A stretch of 64,000 nucleotides of DNA from Rhodoferax sp. (GTDB taxonomy: Bacteria; Pseudomonadota; Gammaproteobacteria; Burkholderiales; Burkholderiaceae_C): assembly GCF_028714215.1 (NCBI RefSeq), contig NZ_JAQTMS010000010.1, positions 1-64,000 on the forward strand, in the 5' to 3' direction. Below the pieces are notes generated by a model, which saw nothing but the letters and a program-made list of their open reading frames with translations, did no database searches and had not been told where the DNA came from. The position numbers and the translations under genes are program-made. Positions 49,172 through 57,676 of this stretch are shown piece by piece (the first letter of the stretch is position 1; each line of letters opens with the position of its first letter).

Positions 49172-50752
49172 TCAGGGTCTGTTCACAATCCCGCTGGAAT
49201 TCTTCTGCACCAGGCCGCAGCCCGGCACGCTGCTCTTTTCCGGCTTGCGTGCCTGTGCGCAGACTTCCTCGCGCCGCTGGGCCGCCGACAAAGTCCAGAA
49301 ACGCGGCGCCTGCCAGGCCAGCGCCGCGCTGGCCAGCGCCGCTGCGTAAGAGGTGCCGCTGACATAGCGGCCTTCGCCACCGGCCGCGGGAACCCAGAGT
49401 TCCACGCCGGGAGCCGCCAGGGTAACGTAGCCGGCCCGGCTGGCCTGCGCGTAGAGCTGGCCGGCCGCGTCAACGGCGGTCACCGCCCAGACCCCCGGAT
49501 AGGCCGCCGGATAAGTGGGCGGAGCGTCGCCGTCGGGGCGGTTGCCGGCGGCAGCCACCAGGGCAACATTTTTTGCCAGCACCCGGTTCACCACAGCCTT
49601 CAGGATGTCGTCCCCCTGGCCGCCCAAACTCATGTTGATCATAGCCACCTGTTGTCCCAGCAACCAGTCCAGCGCCAGCGCCAAAGCCAGGCTGTTGGTG
49701 GTGGGCTTGCCGTTGAGCTCGCGCATGGCGCCGACCCAGGCCAACTGCACCGGTGGTGCCGAACCGGCGAAGCCGTTGCTCTGTGAGACACCGGCCAGCA
49801 GTTGCAGGATGGCATTTCCGTGCGCCGTATCGGCCGCCTTGTCAGCGGGACCCAGCACACTGCGCTGCGTGATGAGGCTGCCATTCAGCGCGATGGGCTG
49901 CGTCAGCGCGGGGTCCACCCCGGTGTCGACCACCCCGAGGCGAAAAGTCGGCGCCTGCGGTCTTTTCAGGTTCGCGCCGCCCAGCATTTGCTGCGCATAA
50001 AGCCTGGGCGGGATGTTGCCGGCAGCGGCTGGTGCCTGCATCGGCAGGCTGCGTGCGTTCAGGTCGACGATCCACTGCGGCTGCTCGGCGCGCAATCGCT
50101 GGCGCATGGCCTGTGCCTCGGACTCACCGGGCAGGGCAAACATGGCCACCACAAACCCAAGATTGCCCAGGCTATAGCGCTGCCGTGGCCGCAACTGGTA
50201 GCGCTGTTGCAGGGTTGACAGGCCCGGGGCGGCAGCCTCATCGCTCAGCCACAGGACCAACAGCTGGCCGGGTTCAAAAGCCGCCTGCGGGCTGACCTTC
50301 TCGGCCGGTGTTGGATTGAAAGCGGGTGCCACGAACTGCGGCGCGGCACCCGAGGCGACGGCCGGCAGACCCGAAGCTGTCGCTGGCACCGAGGACGCCG
50401 GTGCCAATGGCAACGGCGCAGGCGACAGGGTCGGTGCTGGCAGCACCGGCGGCGCCGTGGCCGACCTTGTCGGCACAGGCACAGGCGATGGCGATGGCGG
50501 CGACACGGCCGACACCGCTGGCTGCGGCGCTGCCGCCACACTGGCTGGTGGCGCTGATGCCGCGCTGGCTGGTGGCACTGGCGCCACGGCCGCTGGCATG
50601 CTGGGCGGCCGGGTAGATGAAAGGGTTGGCGCAGCGGGCTGACTGGCCCGTGCCGAAGCCGGACCGGCGGCTGTGGGCGTTACCGTTTGGGCGGCCGCCG
50701 TGCCCAAGACCAGCCACAAAGCACAGGGCGCGAGCAGGACGAGGCGCTTCAT
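49172..50752 (-). CDS. Secreted subtilisin-like serine protease (S8)
   Basis: 526 aa. Start at 50752 (MKRLVL). Signal peptide cut after AAAQ, then about 120 residues of Pro/Ala/Ser-rich linker, a propeptide-like region (about 160-240), and the catalytic domain: D276 in 'GVVDTGVD', H311 in 'AHGNAI', N405 in 'AAAGN', S469 in 'SGTSYAAA'. The protease should be active outside the inner membrane. 19 nt after the anti-sigma gene, so it is coexpressed with it. It may mature the island's exported proteins or act in signalling; neither is shown. Confidence 0.92.
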   Translation of the reverse strand: MKRLVLLAPCALWLVLGTAAAQTVTPTAAGPASARASQPAAPTLSSTRPPSMPAAVAPVPPASAASAPPASVAAAPQPAVSAVSPPSPSPVPVPTRSATAPPVLPAPTLSPAPLPLAPASSVPATASGLPAVASGAAPQFVAPAFNPTPAEKVSPQAAFEPGQLLVLWLSDEAAAPGLSTLQQRYQLRPRQRYSLGNLGFVVAMFALPGESEAQAMRQRLRAEQPQWIVDLNARSLPMQAPAAAGNIPPRLYAQQMLGGANLKRPQAPTFRLGVVDTGVDPALTQPIALNGSLITQRSVLGPADKAADTAHGNAILQLLAGVSQSNGFAGSAPPVQLAWVGAMRELNGKPTTNSLALALALDWLLGQQVAMINMSLGGQGDDILKAVVNRVLAKNVALVAAAGNRPDGDAPPTYPAAYPGVWAVTAVDAAGQLYAQASRAGYVTLAAPGVELWVPAAGGEGRYVSGTSYAAALASAALAWQAPRFWTLSAAQRREEVCAQARKPEKSSVPGCGLVQKNSSGIVNRP

Positions 50753-50771
50753 CCTGGCCCTTGGCGCCGTC

Positions 50772-51449
50772 TCAACGCTGCACCGACTCGACCACCGCCG
50801 GGGCCTGCCGCAGTTGCAGGATGGCGCTGTCAACATGATCCCTGGCCACCGCCAGCGTGTACAGGCCCAGTGCGCTGGGTCCGGCCACAATTTGCAGTTG
50901 GGCATTGGCCAAGACGCCCCGCATGGCGGACTCCGTCACCGTTGGCTTGAAGGCAACGGTCAGCAGCACTTGGCCGGGCAGCGCCGAAATCGGCGCCGAC
51001 GCGCTGCCCAACGGAGCCTGGCTGGCCGGTGTTGTGAAGACCAAGGCGCCTATGACACCGATCTGCACGATAAGCACCAACGTCAGGCTCAACGCCAGCG
51101 CAGGCAAGCGCACACCCAACAGAGCCGTGAGCCAGCCCGTGATGCGATCAGCCAGGGGCGTCGACTGAGCCAGGGCGGCAGCGCGGCTTGGCGCTTCCTG
51201 TTCCCCTTTGTCGAGCTCAATGCGCTGCATCAGCGCCTTCAAACCGGCCTCCGCCAACGCCGGCTCGGGTTGGGCCAGCTGTTGCAACTGGTTGGCCGTT
51301 TTTTTCAACCAGGCCATTTCCGCCTCGATGTCCGGGTGTTGCGCCAGGTTCTCTGCCAGCCACAACTCCATGAAGGTGCGCTCCTCATCCCCCAACGCGC
51401 CCCGCACATGCCAGGGCAAAAGCTCGCGCACGCGTTCCAGCTCATTCAC
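50772..51449 (-). CDS. Transmembrane anti-sigma factor
   Basis: 225 aa. The N-terminal 'LLPWHVRGALGDEER' matches the anti-sigma domain pattern (LLPWYVNG...), though the usual zinc-binding His/Cys residues are absent. A cytoplasmic linker to about residue 112, one membrane helix (about 115-138), then a periplasmic domain of about 87 residues. It should bind the ECF sigma factor encoded upstream and release it on an envelope signal. It has its own candidate ECF promoter, so sigma activation would raise its inhibitor (negative feedback). Confidence 0.85.
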   Translation of the reverse strand: MNELERVRELLPWHVRGALGDEERTFMELWLAENLAQHPDIEAEMAWLKKTANQLQQLAQPEPALAEAGLKALMQRIELDKGEQEAPSRAAALAQSTPLADRITGWLTALLGVRLPALALSLTLVLIVQIGVIGALVFTTPASQAPLGSASAPISALPGQVLLTVAFKPTVTESAMRGVLANAQLQIVAGPSALGLYTLAVARDHVDSAILQLRQAPAVVESVQR

Positions 51450-51499
51450 GGCAGAACTCCGGGTCGTTGGAAAATCGTGGTTCGCTCGCCATCACAGTG

Positions 51500-51526
51500 G
51501 GTCGTAGCGCAAGCGCTGCCGGTTCA
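51500..51526 (-). promoter_or_regulatory. Candidate ECF promoter of the anti-sigma/protease genes
   Basis: Minus-strand TGAACC (51526-51521), 16 nt, CGACC (51504-51500), 50 nt before the anti-sigma start codon, in the 102-bp gap after the sigma gene. One of five matching sites. Confidence 0.7.
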
Positions 51527-51551
51527 CTCCGAATCAATTCTCCAGGCTCCT

Positions 51552-52196
51552 TTACTGTAGATTCCGCCGATCCGTCATTTGTCGTGCACCACTGTAACCG
51601 GGTTGTTTCAGGCCACGATCCTCATTGAGCCATTGCGCCAAGCTCGCCTTGAGCTTGGCCTTGGCATGGAACACCCGCGTTTTCACGGTGCCACTGGGGC
51701 AATTCTGCACCAAAGCGATGTCCTTCACACTCAGTCCCTCGACCAGCAGCAAATGCAGGCATTCGCGCTGCTCCATGGGCAACAAACTCATGCAATAGTC
51801 CAACTGCTGGGCGCGCTGCCGGTTCGCCAGAATAGACAGCAAATCGGCGTTTTGATCTGCCAGCGAATCGGCAAAGTCGTCGATATCAACATGGCTTTGC
51901 GTTGTGGCGTGCGGGTTCTTGCGCACGGCGTCGAGCGCCTTGTGCCGTGCAATGCCCAGCACCCAGGTCTTGACCAGCGAGTCGCCGGCAAAGTCGGGCG
52001 CCGCCCGCCACACCTCGTACAAGGTATCCACCACTACCGCCTGGACCTCGTGATCGTCGGCATAACTCATGCGGCGACGGACAAATGCGAACACACTGCC
52101 GGCCAATGCACGGTACAGCAATGTCATGGCGACCTCACTGTCCGGACTGCGCTTGGCAATCCGGCTCAGCAAGGCTCGATGGTTTGCGTCGGTCAT
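51552..52196 (-). CDS. ECF RNA polymerase sigma factor (RpoE-like)
   Basis: 214 aa. The start at 52196 (MTDANHR) has an ideal AAGGAG 5 nt upstream; the longer frame to 52238 is not needed. Region 2 around 'SVFAFVRRRMSYADDHEVQAVVVDTLYEVWRAAPDF' and 'VKTWVLGIARHKALDAVRK'; region 4 'LPMEQRECLHLLLVEGLSVKDIALVQNCPSGTVKTRVFHAKAKLK'. Followed by its anti-sigma gene. Five sites with TGAACC-N16-CGAC in this island are its likely promoters; none is seen before its own gene. Confidence 0.94.
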   Translation of the reverse strand: MTDANHRALLSRIAKRSPDSEVAMTLLYRALAGSVFAFVRRRMSYADDHEVQAVVVDTLYEVWRAAPDFAGDSLVKTWVLGIARHKALDAVRKNPHATTQSHVDIDDFADSLADQNADLLSILANRQRAQQLDYCMSLLPMEQRECLHLLLVEGLSVKDIALVQNCPSGTVKTRVFHAKAKLKASLAQWLNEDRGLKQPGYSGARQMTDRRNLQ

Positions 52197-52394
52197 GTCT
52201 CCTTCTAGTGTTTTCCTGAAACGGGTATCGCCTGCCACCGTCCCGGATCACCGATTTGTTTGCACCTCAGCGTGACCTGTTTCACTCTACTCCGACTCAA
52301 TTGGTGCTTGGCAACAAATTGTCACAATTTTTGTAGGTGAATACCCGTGTGCGGGACAGTCGTACCGGCAGGCTCGAAGAAAGAAAAGAAGCCA

Positions 52395-52422
52395 TTGAAC
52401 CGCTGCCAGCCGGTGCTCGACT
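52395..52422 (+). promoter_or_regulatory. Candidate ECF promoter of the 52482 gene
   Basis: TTGAACC, then 16 nt, then CGACT (52418-52422), 59 nt before the ATG at 52482. Belongs to the five-site set. Confidence 0.7.
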
Positions 52423-52481
52423 ACACAAGGTGCGGACACAACAGGTGTGCGTATCGACTGATACCCTAAAGGAGAATTGGT

Positions 52482-54833
52482 ATGAATGGTTTACCCAAGC
52501 CCGCAGCGTCGGCCCGGCTCGCCACTGTGCGCGCGATGGTGACGCGCGCCTCGTGCATCACATTTGCCTGCGCCATACTGGTCGCTGGCCCGGTCGCTGC
52601 GCAAGTGGCGCCACTGTTGAACGGAAATTTCGAGGCAGCCCCACAAATCAATGGGTATACGTACGTGTCAGCGGGAAGCCACCTTTCTGGCGCCACCGGA
52701 TGGAAAGTCACGGCTGGCGACGTGAACATCGGAACCACGCCGGCCGGAACACTATGCCAGGGCGGCGTTGGCCACTGCGTTGACCTGAATGGTTCCTCCC
52801 GCGGTGGTATTGAGCAGTCGATGGAATCGAAAGCGGGATCGAGGTGCACGGTGACATTCTGGATGTCGCGACACCTGCAGCGGACGTCGGCTACCCTACA
52901 GACTTTCGTCAACAATGTGGCGACCTCACCCGCGACGTTCACTCACAATACCGCCGGGATCAGTCCGACCGACGGCAAATGGCAACAGCACAGCTTCAGC
53001 TTCACGTCGGTTGCCCCCTCGACGACGATTGCCTTCGTATCGGCCATGTCAGGCGCCGCTGGCCCACAGGTCGACAACGTGACGATGACCTGCGCGTCGC
53101 CCTCAGGCTCGCTCAGCGTGCAAAAGATTGTGGTCAACAATGTCGGTCCATCGGCGCCGATTCCGCCGACCTTCGACACCACCACGCACTGCTCGGCAAG
53201 TGCCGGTTCATCAAGTGTCAATACACCGCTAGCGGTCCCGGGTGGCCAGACGGTCCTGCAGCCGGGGACGCTTCCGGCCGGTACGATTTGCTCCGTCACC
53301 GAAGTGGTGCCACAGCACATCGCAGCGCTGGAGGCGTGTAAGGGACGCGGCGCGACGTGGACGGAAACCCACTCGGGGCCGGTCACCATTGTCGCGGGGC
53401 AGACGGCTGTCCTGACAGAGACGAACACACTGGACTGCGACAAACCGACCGGCGGAACCTTGCAAGCGCACAAGACCGTCGTCAACACACTTGGCGTGCC
53501 AACGCCGTCGAGCTTCACCATGACGGCGACCTGCACCGGCATGGCACCGATCCCGTTGCTGGTGCCGGTTGATGGCACGGTGACGGTACCGCCCGGCGGA
53601 CTGATTCCAGACGGTACGGTCTGCACCATCGCCGAGACAATTCCGCCACAGGTGACCGGCGTGAAGGCCTGCCCCAGTGGCACCGCCACATGGGTCCCCA
53701 GCAACCCGGGGCCGCTCACGGTTCATACCGGGCAGACGACCGGCACCATCATCACCAACACGCTGACTTGCGACCCACCAAGAGGCGGCCACCTGACCGT
53801 CAACAAGGTCATTGTCAACACCACCGGTGGCCCGGCACCGATACCGCCAACGTTCGACGTGGCAGCGCAATGCACCTTGTCGGGTGCGAATACCCTCAAC
53901 GTGACGCTGCCTGTTCCGTCGAACGGTGGCCTCTCGGCAGCGCCGCCGATTGCCGTGGGAAGCATCTGCAACATCCACGAAGGTCTGCTCGCCAAAATTC
54001 CCAACCTGAAAGCATGCAACGGTGCCACCGCCTCATGGACATCGAGCTATTCGGGCCCTGTGACGATGCTGGCGGGTGGGGCGACCCTGACCGCCACCAA
54101 CACACTGGCGTGCGACAAGCCGACGGAGCCGGCTCGCTTCGAGATCCGCAAGAACACGGGGGCCACGGTAATCCCCGGAACGTATCTGTTCAACCTCAAC
54201 TGCACGCGGGGGGGCACACCGGTGTCGGTCACCAGTCCGGTGCAGATCGTGTTGCCGGGTACCGGGTTCACGACGATCAGCGTTCCCGGCGGAGCCAGCT
54301 GCGTCGTGACGGAACAATCGCCCGGCAGCAACTGGAATCCATCGCCCGTGTTTACGGGAAGCGGCGGCTTGACCGTGATCCCCGGTGGCGGGCTGGTCGC
54401 GACCGTCGGTCCGGTCACCGGGACCAGCGGCGTCGTCACCGTCATGAATGAACGCAAGCCGGACAGCGCGGGCTGCCCGGACCGGACGCAAACCAGCATT
54501 GGCTGCCGTGTGACGGTAACGATCAGGCGAGCCAAGGGGCCGGCTACCTATTCCGTGATCCCCTCGCAGGCAGCAACCTACCCGATGAGCAACAGCCCTC
54601 CGAGCACGGGATCGGCCTGCGTCATCGCCGGCAATGCGATGATCAACCAGACGACTTGCTGGTTCAACTACAGCGCCAGTTCCAGCATGATCACGCTGAG
54701 CACGGCTTCATCCACGGGATCGCCGCCGTTGGCCAACTGGACCGGCGATTGCAACGCCATGAACTCGGCAACATGCATGCTGCCTGCCGTCACCCAGGCA
54801 ACCCCGAGGAGTGTCGTGGTCACCTTCCCCTGA
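52482..54833 (+). CDS. Large exported protein with tandem pilin/SpaA-like (DUF5979-type) domains
   Basis: 783 aa. AAAGGAG 8 nt before the ATG; signal peptide cut after PVAAQ. N-terminal jelly-roll domain (about 42-210) of the choice-of-anchor C type ('LLNGNFE', 'GTLCQGGVGHCVDLNGSS'). Then three homologous modules (about 212-320, 325-428, 432-545) starting 'L.(V/A)(Q/H/N)K.(V/I)VN' and ending 'T.TNTL.CD', the DUF5979 pattern better known from actinobacterial surface proteins. A fourth divergent module (about 548-660) and a Cys-rich C-terminal domain follow. No sorting motif at the end. Probably a secreted fibre or adhesin. Confidence 0.82.
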   Translation: MNGLPKPAASARLATVRAMVTRASCITFACAILVAGPVAAQVAPLLNGNFEAAPQINGYTYVSAGSHLSGATGWKVTAGDVNIGTTPAGTLCQGGVGHCVDLNGSSRGGIEQSMESKAGSRCTVTFWMSRHLQRTSATLQTFVNNVATSPATFTHNTAGISPTDGKWQQHSFSFTSVAPSTTIAFVSAMSGAAGPQVDNVTMTCASPSGSLSVQKIVVNNVGPSAPIPPTFDTTTHCSASAGSSSVNTPLAVPGGQTVLQPGTLPAGTICSVTEVVPQHIAALEACKGRGATWTETHSGPVTIVAGQTAVLTETNTLDCDKPTGGTLQAHKTVVNTLGVPTPSSFTMTATCTGMAPIPLLVPVDGTVTVPPGGLIPDGTVCTIAETIPPQVTGVKACPSGTATWVPSNPGPLTVHTGQTTGTIITNTLTCDPPRGGHLTVNKVIVNTTGGPAPIPPTFDVAAQCTLSGANTLNVTLPVPSNGGLSAAPPIAVGSICNIHEGLLAKIPNLKACNGATASWTSSYSGPVTMLAGGATLTATNTLACDKPTEPARFEIRKNTGATVIPGTYLFNLNCTRGGTPVSVTSPVQIVLPGTGFTTISVPGGASCVVTEQSPGSNWNPSPVFTGSGGLTVIPGGGLVATVGPVTGTSGVVTVMNERKPDSAGCPDRTQTSIGCRVTVTIRRAKGPATYSVIPSQAATYPMSNSPPSTGSACVIAGNAMINQTTCWFNYSASSSMITLSTASSTGSPPLANWTGDCNAMNSATCMLPAVTQATPRSVVVTFP

Positions 54834-54951
54834 TCCCTGACGCCGGCCTCGAAACAATCACGGGGCAGCGCCGTTCCGCTGCATGAAGGGCCGCATTGAA
54901 GTCGCACAACCACGATGAGCATGGATTGCGCCCGCTGACAGGAGTAGTCAA

Positions 54952-55347
54952 ATGAAACATCCCCAGAACACACAAGCTGCCGGCAGACTGATTTCACCGA
55001 CCGCATTTGTCCTCATCCTCGTGCTGCAGTTCGCTGCCGTATCCAATGCATTTGCGAAATGCAAGATTTGCCTTCGCGGATTGGGCTGCGAAATTACGGC
55101 GGGCACGTGCACTGACAAAGACAATGTCGACATGATGGAAAATCATAAGCCGTCCTCCTGTCGCGAAGCGGTGATTGCGCCCAATCCAAACAACTACCTT
55201 CTGTACGACAAAGCAGCGGCGAAAGCATGGTTTGTGGAAGGAACCGAGAAGACACCAATTAGGGGGCAAATGACGCCCGACGTCTTGAACCGTTGGAGCA
55301 GAGAGACCGGGCTTCGCGTCGAATCGGCAAACCGCACGAAGAAATAA
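54952..55347 (+). CDS. Small exported protein of unknown function
   Basis: 131 aa. CAGGAG upstream of the ATG. Hydrophobic signal about residues 16-35, cut after NAFA. Short mature protein with an N-terminal Cys cluster ('CKICLRGLGCEITAGTC'). No family recognised. No ECF motif directly upstream, so probably read through from the 52482 gene. Confidence 0.7.
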   Translation: MKHPQNTQAAGRLISPTAFVLILVLQFAAVSNAFAKCKICLRGLGCEITAGTCTDKDNVDMMENHKPSSCREAVIAPNPNNYLLYDKAAAKAWFVEGTEKTPIRGQMTPDVLNRWSRETGLRVESANRTKK

Positions 55348-55433
55348 TGCAGGATACCTGGCGTGTCTGGTCGCGAGCTTGCACGCTCAAGCCACACGCC
55401 ACCGGCAATGGCTGGGCAAATGAATCGCAGCTT

Positions 55434-55463
55434 GATTGAACCGGCGCCAACCCATGCCCGACT
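55434..55463 (+). promoter_or_regulatory. Candidate ECF promoter of the 55519 gene
   Basis: ATTGAACC, 16 nt, CGACT (55459-55463), 55 nt before the ATG. About 50 bp around it are nearly identical to the site at 56514, so the two upstream regions are duplicates. Confidence 0.75.
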
Positions 55464-55518
55464 CAGATTGAGTGGAGCCGAAGTGCTTCCGAATTCGACC
55501 AACAACAAAGGACTCAGC

Positions 55519-55992
55519 ATGACCCACCTCTCGACCCTGTTTGCGCTCGTAGGCAGCCTGACCTTTGTCCAGTTCGTCTCGGCGGCATCAATGTCTATTG
55601 ACTCCGTGAACGTCGAATGCAAAGTTGTCAGTGGTCAACCTCATACGGTCCGGGTGGTGATGGCTTACCCCCCGGCCCTCCCCAGCGGTGACTTTGACTA
55701 CCGGTACTCGTTTCAAAACGTCGGCACAGGTCAAATCAGCACGTTTTATTACGGACTGCTTTATGGTTTGCAGACTTTCCCACTTCAGGCCGGCCGTTAC
55801 AACTTAACGGTCACGTTTTCGGTTTCGGGTGTTCCGAACGCCCCAGCGCACCCCGGTTCTGTGGTGTATTGGAACGACATCAAGGTGCCGGCAACTGTCT
55901 CCACCCACGGCAGGGGTACCGGCTGCGAATTTGCCAGCGTGGCCAATCGGGCCAACCTGATCGCTCCCGCGGTCAAGCCTAAAACAAATTAG
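55519..55992 (+). CDS. Exported Ig-like protein of unknown function
   Basis: 157 aa. The start at 55519 (MTHLST) has AAGGAC 6 nt upstream; the frame upstream to 55363 contains the promoter motif and is not coding. Signal peptide cut after VSAA. All-beta mature protein with two Cys ('VECKVV', 'GTGCEF'), likely one disulfide-linked sandwich. No family recognised. Confidence 0.72.
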   Translation: MTHLSTLFALVGSLTFVQFVSAASMSIDSVNVECKVVSGQPHTVRVVMAYPPALPSGDFDYRYSFQNVGTGQISTFYYGLLYGLQTFPLQAGRYNLTVTFSVSGVPNAPAHPGSVVYWNDIKVPATVSTHGRGTGCEFASVANRANLIAPAVKPKTN

Positions 55993-56053
55993 GTCCTTCA
56001 AGCCAGGCTCGGCATAAGAAGGTCATAGTCATTGGGCCTGCGGAGCATGCGTC

Positions 56054-56389
56054 ATGAGTGAGTGTCGGTGCATGACGCCGCCCTTTCACCGCGATGACTT
56101 TTATTCCCAGGCCATCGGCATCGACATGACGAACCTGCGTTTCGGCGAGGTCTCGGTTGAAACTTGTAAGACCTGTGGATCGAAGTGGCTGCAGTACTTC
56201 GTCGAATACGAGGCGTTCACGGCATCGGGTCGCTATTTCAGAGGCATGGCAAGCCTTGAGCAACTCCTGGGACTCACGCCCGAGCGAGCGGCGGCCGTGC
56301 TGGCAGGCATGCCCTGGTACTTCCGCGGCGGCAGCTACTACCGGACGCCGGGGGAGCGCGCGTCGGGGGTCCCGCAGGTCGATCTTTGA
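56054..56389 (+). CDS. Small cytoplasmic protein with a zinc-ribbon-like motif
   Basis: 111 aa. No signal peptide. 'ECRCMTPPFHRDDF' and 'ETCKTCGSKWLQYFVEYEAF' give Cys/His pairs that could bind zinc. The only non-exported product in this stretch. 62 bp after the 55519 gene. The ribosome site is weak, and the ATG could be 56054 or later. No family recognised. Confidence 0.6.
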   Translation: MSECRCMTPPFHRDDFYSQAIGIDMTNLRFGEVSVETCKTCGSKWLQYFVEYEAFTASGRYFRGMASLEQLLGLTPERAAAVLAGMPWYFRGGSYYRTPGERASGVPQVDL

Positions 56390-56512
56390 CGCACAACGGC
56401 AGTGTCGCCACAGCTTGCGCTGACCGAATCTGCGCACAGCCCCTGCCGTCGAAGCAAGCGCAGCCCGTACCCCACAAGATCAGCTGAAGGTTTGCCAAAC
56501 AAATCCACGCTC

Positions 56513-56542
56513 GATTGAACCGGCGCCAGCCAGTTCCCGACT
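56513..56542 (+). promoter_or_regulatory. Candidate ECF promoter of the 56599 gene
   Basis: ATTGAACC, 16 nt, CGACT (56538-56542), 56 nt before the ATG at 56599. Near-duplicate of the site at 55434. Confidence 0.75.
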
Positions 56543-56598
56543 CAGATTGAAGGGGCCGAATGGCGCCGATATTCACCGAACCGACACAGGAGACCCCC

Positions 56599-57642
56599 AT
56601 GAAACGCATCGTCACACCGCTGGTGCTCGGCCCAGTCATCGCATTGATAGCGCTGAGCGGACGCGCACAACCAGTTGCCCCTGCGAAGAAGTTCGACCTG
56701 AAGGTTCAGATCGTTGTCGAGACAACGCCCATGGTGTACGGACCACTGAATGTTCCCGCTGGCACCGTCGTCTCTGCTCCACCCTCACCTCCTTCCATCA
56801 TCAATTGCCCAATGACGCCCGGCGCAGCGCTAGCGACAAGCGGTGATTGTTCCGAAATTGGGCTGCCATCGAACACCAACATCAAATTGCTGGCCTCTGC
56901 AAATTTGCCCAATGCGCATTTCCACCAATGGAAAGACATTCCGAACATGTTGGGCGTGACTGTCTCCACTTCTTGCAGCTCACCCATGGCACCCAGCATC
57001 ACCTGCAGCATGGCGGGGTCAAGGGCGATTCAGGCGATCTACAAGTGCAACGACCCATACCACTTCAACCCGAAAACACAAAACTGCGAAGGTGCCGGAA
57101 AGAATAAGTACGCCGATGATTTCACGCAGTTGAATACCAAACTCGATGCGCGTGCGGCCACCCCGGTCGCAGGTGGGAGTACCGAGAGCGGGATAACAAC
57201 GACATTGAACACAGTTGCCGCCTCCGGTACTGCCACCAAGACAGCCGTCGACGATTCCAAGGCTCACCAATCCACCGCAGTTAAGTCACAGGTCACGGCA
57301 TTGCAAACCGCTGTAGCCGGGCTTCCTAATACTGCCTCGATCACCGCATTGCAAACCGACTTAACAGTCGCCTCGATCACCGCATTGGCCACCCAAACAA
57401 CCAATGCCGATGCACGTGCCAAACCACCGAATATTGACACGCCCGGCATTGGCGAATTCGTACCGCCTTTCGATGGATGGTTGAAGGTGGATCGGCCTCT
57501 GCAAATAGGCGCCGCGGTCATTTATAAGAGCAAGAAGGGCGTTGTTTCGATTGCAAACGGGATAACGCAGATCGCGTGGGGCGACGGATCCACATCGCGG
57601 ATCGCCAGAACGTTGGAGGAAGTATCGCGCGCCGCGAAATAG
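56599..57642 (+). CDS. Exported protein with a helical repeat region
   Basis: 347 aa. The start at 56599 (MKRIVT) has AGGAG 7 nt upstream; an earlier in-frame ATG (56560) has none. Signal peptide cut after SGRAQ. An N-terminal Cys-containing beta domain (about 35-165) is followed by a Thr/Ala-rich helical region (about 175-285) with near-repeats ('ITALQTDLTVASITALATQTT'), likely coiled coil, and a small C-terminal domain. No family recognised. Confidence 0.72.
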   Translation: MKRIVTPLVLGPVIALIALSGRAQPVAPAKKFDLKVQIVVETTPMVYGPLNVPAGTVVSAPPSPPSIINCPMTPGAALATSGDCSEIGLPSNTNIKLLASANLPNAHFHQWKDIPNMLGVTVSTSCSSPMAPSITCSMAGSRAIQAIYKCNDPYHFNPKTQNCEGAGKNKYADDFTQLNTKLDARAATPVAGGSTESGITTTLNTVAASGTATKTAVDDSKAHQSTAVKSQVTALQTAVAGLPNTASITALQTDLTVASITALATQTTNADARAKPPNIDTPGIGEFVPPFDGWLKVDRPLQIGAAVIYKSKKGVVSIANGITQIAWGDGSTSRIARTLEEVSRAAK

Positions 57643-57676
57643 GGCGAGTGCTACTCCAGCAAAGGGAGATTTTCAA

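Noticed and set aside
42876..54833. PEP-CTERM/IPTL-CTERM exosortase substrates
   Set aside because: The domain types are common among such proteins, but none of the C-termini has the Pro-rich motif, hydrophobic helix and basic tail, and no exosortase gene is present.
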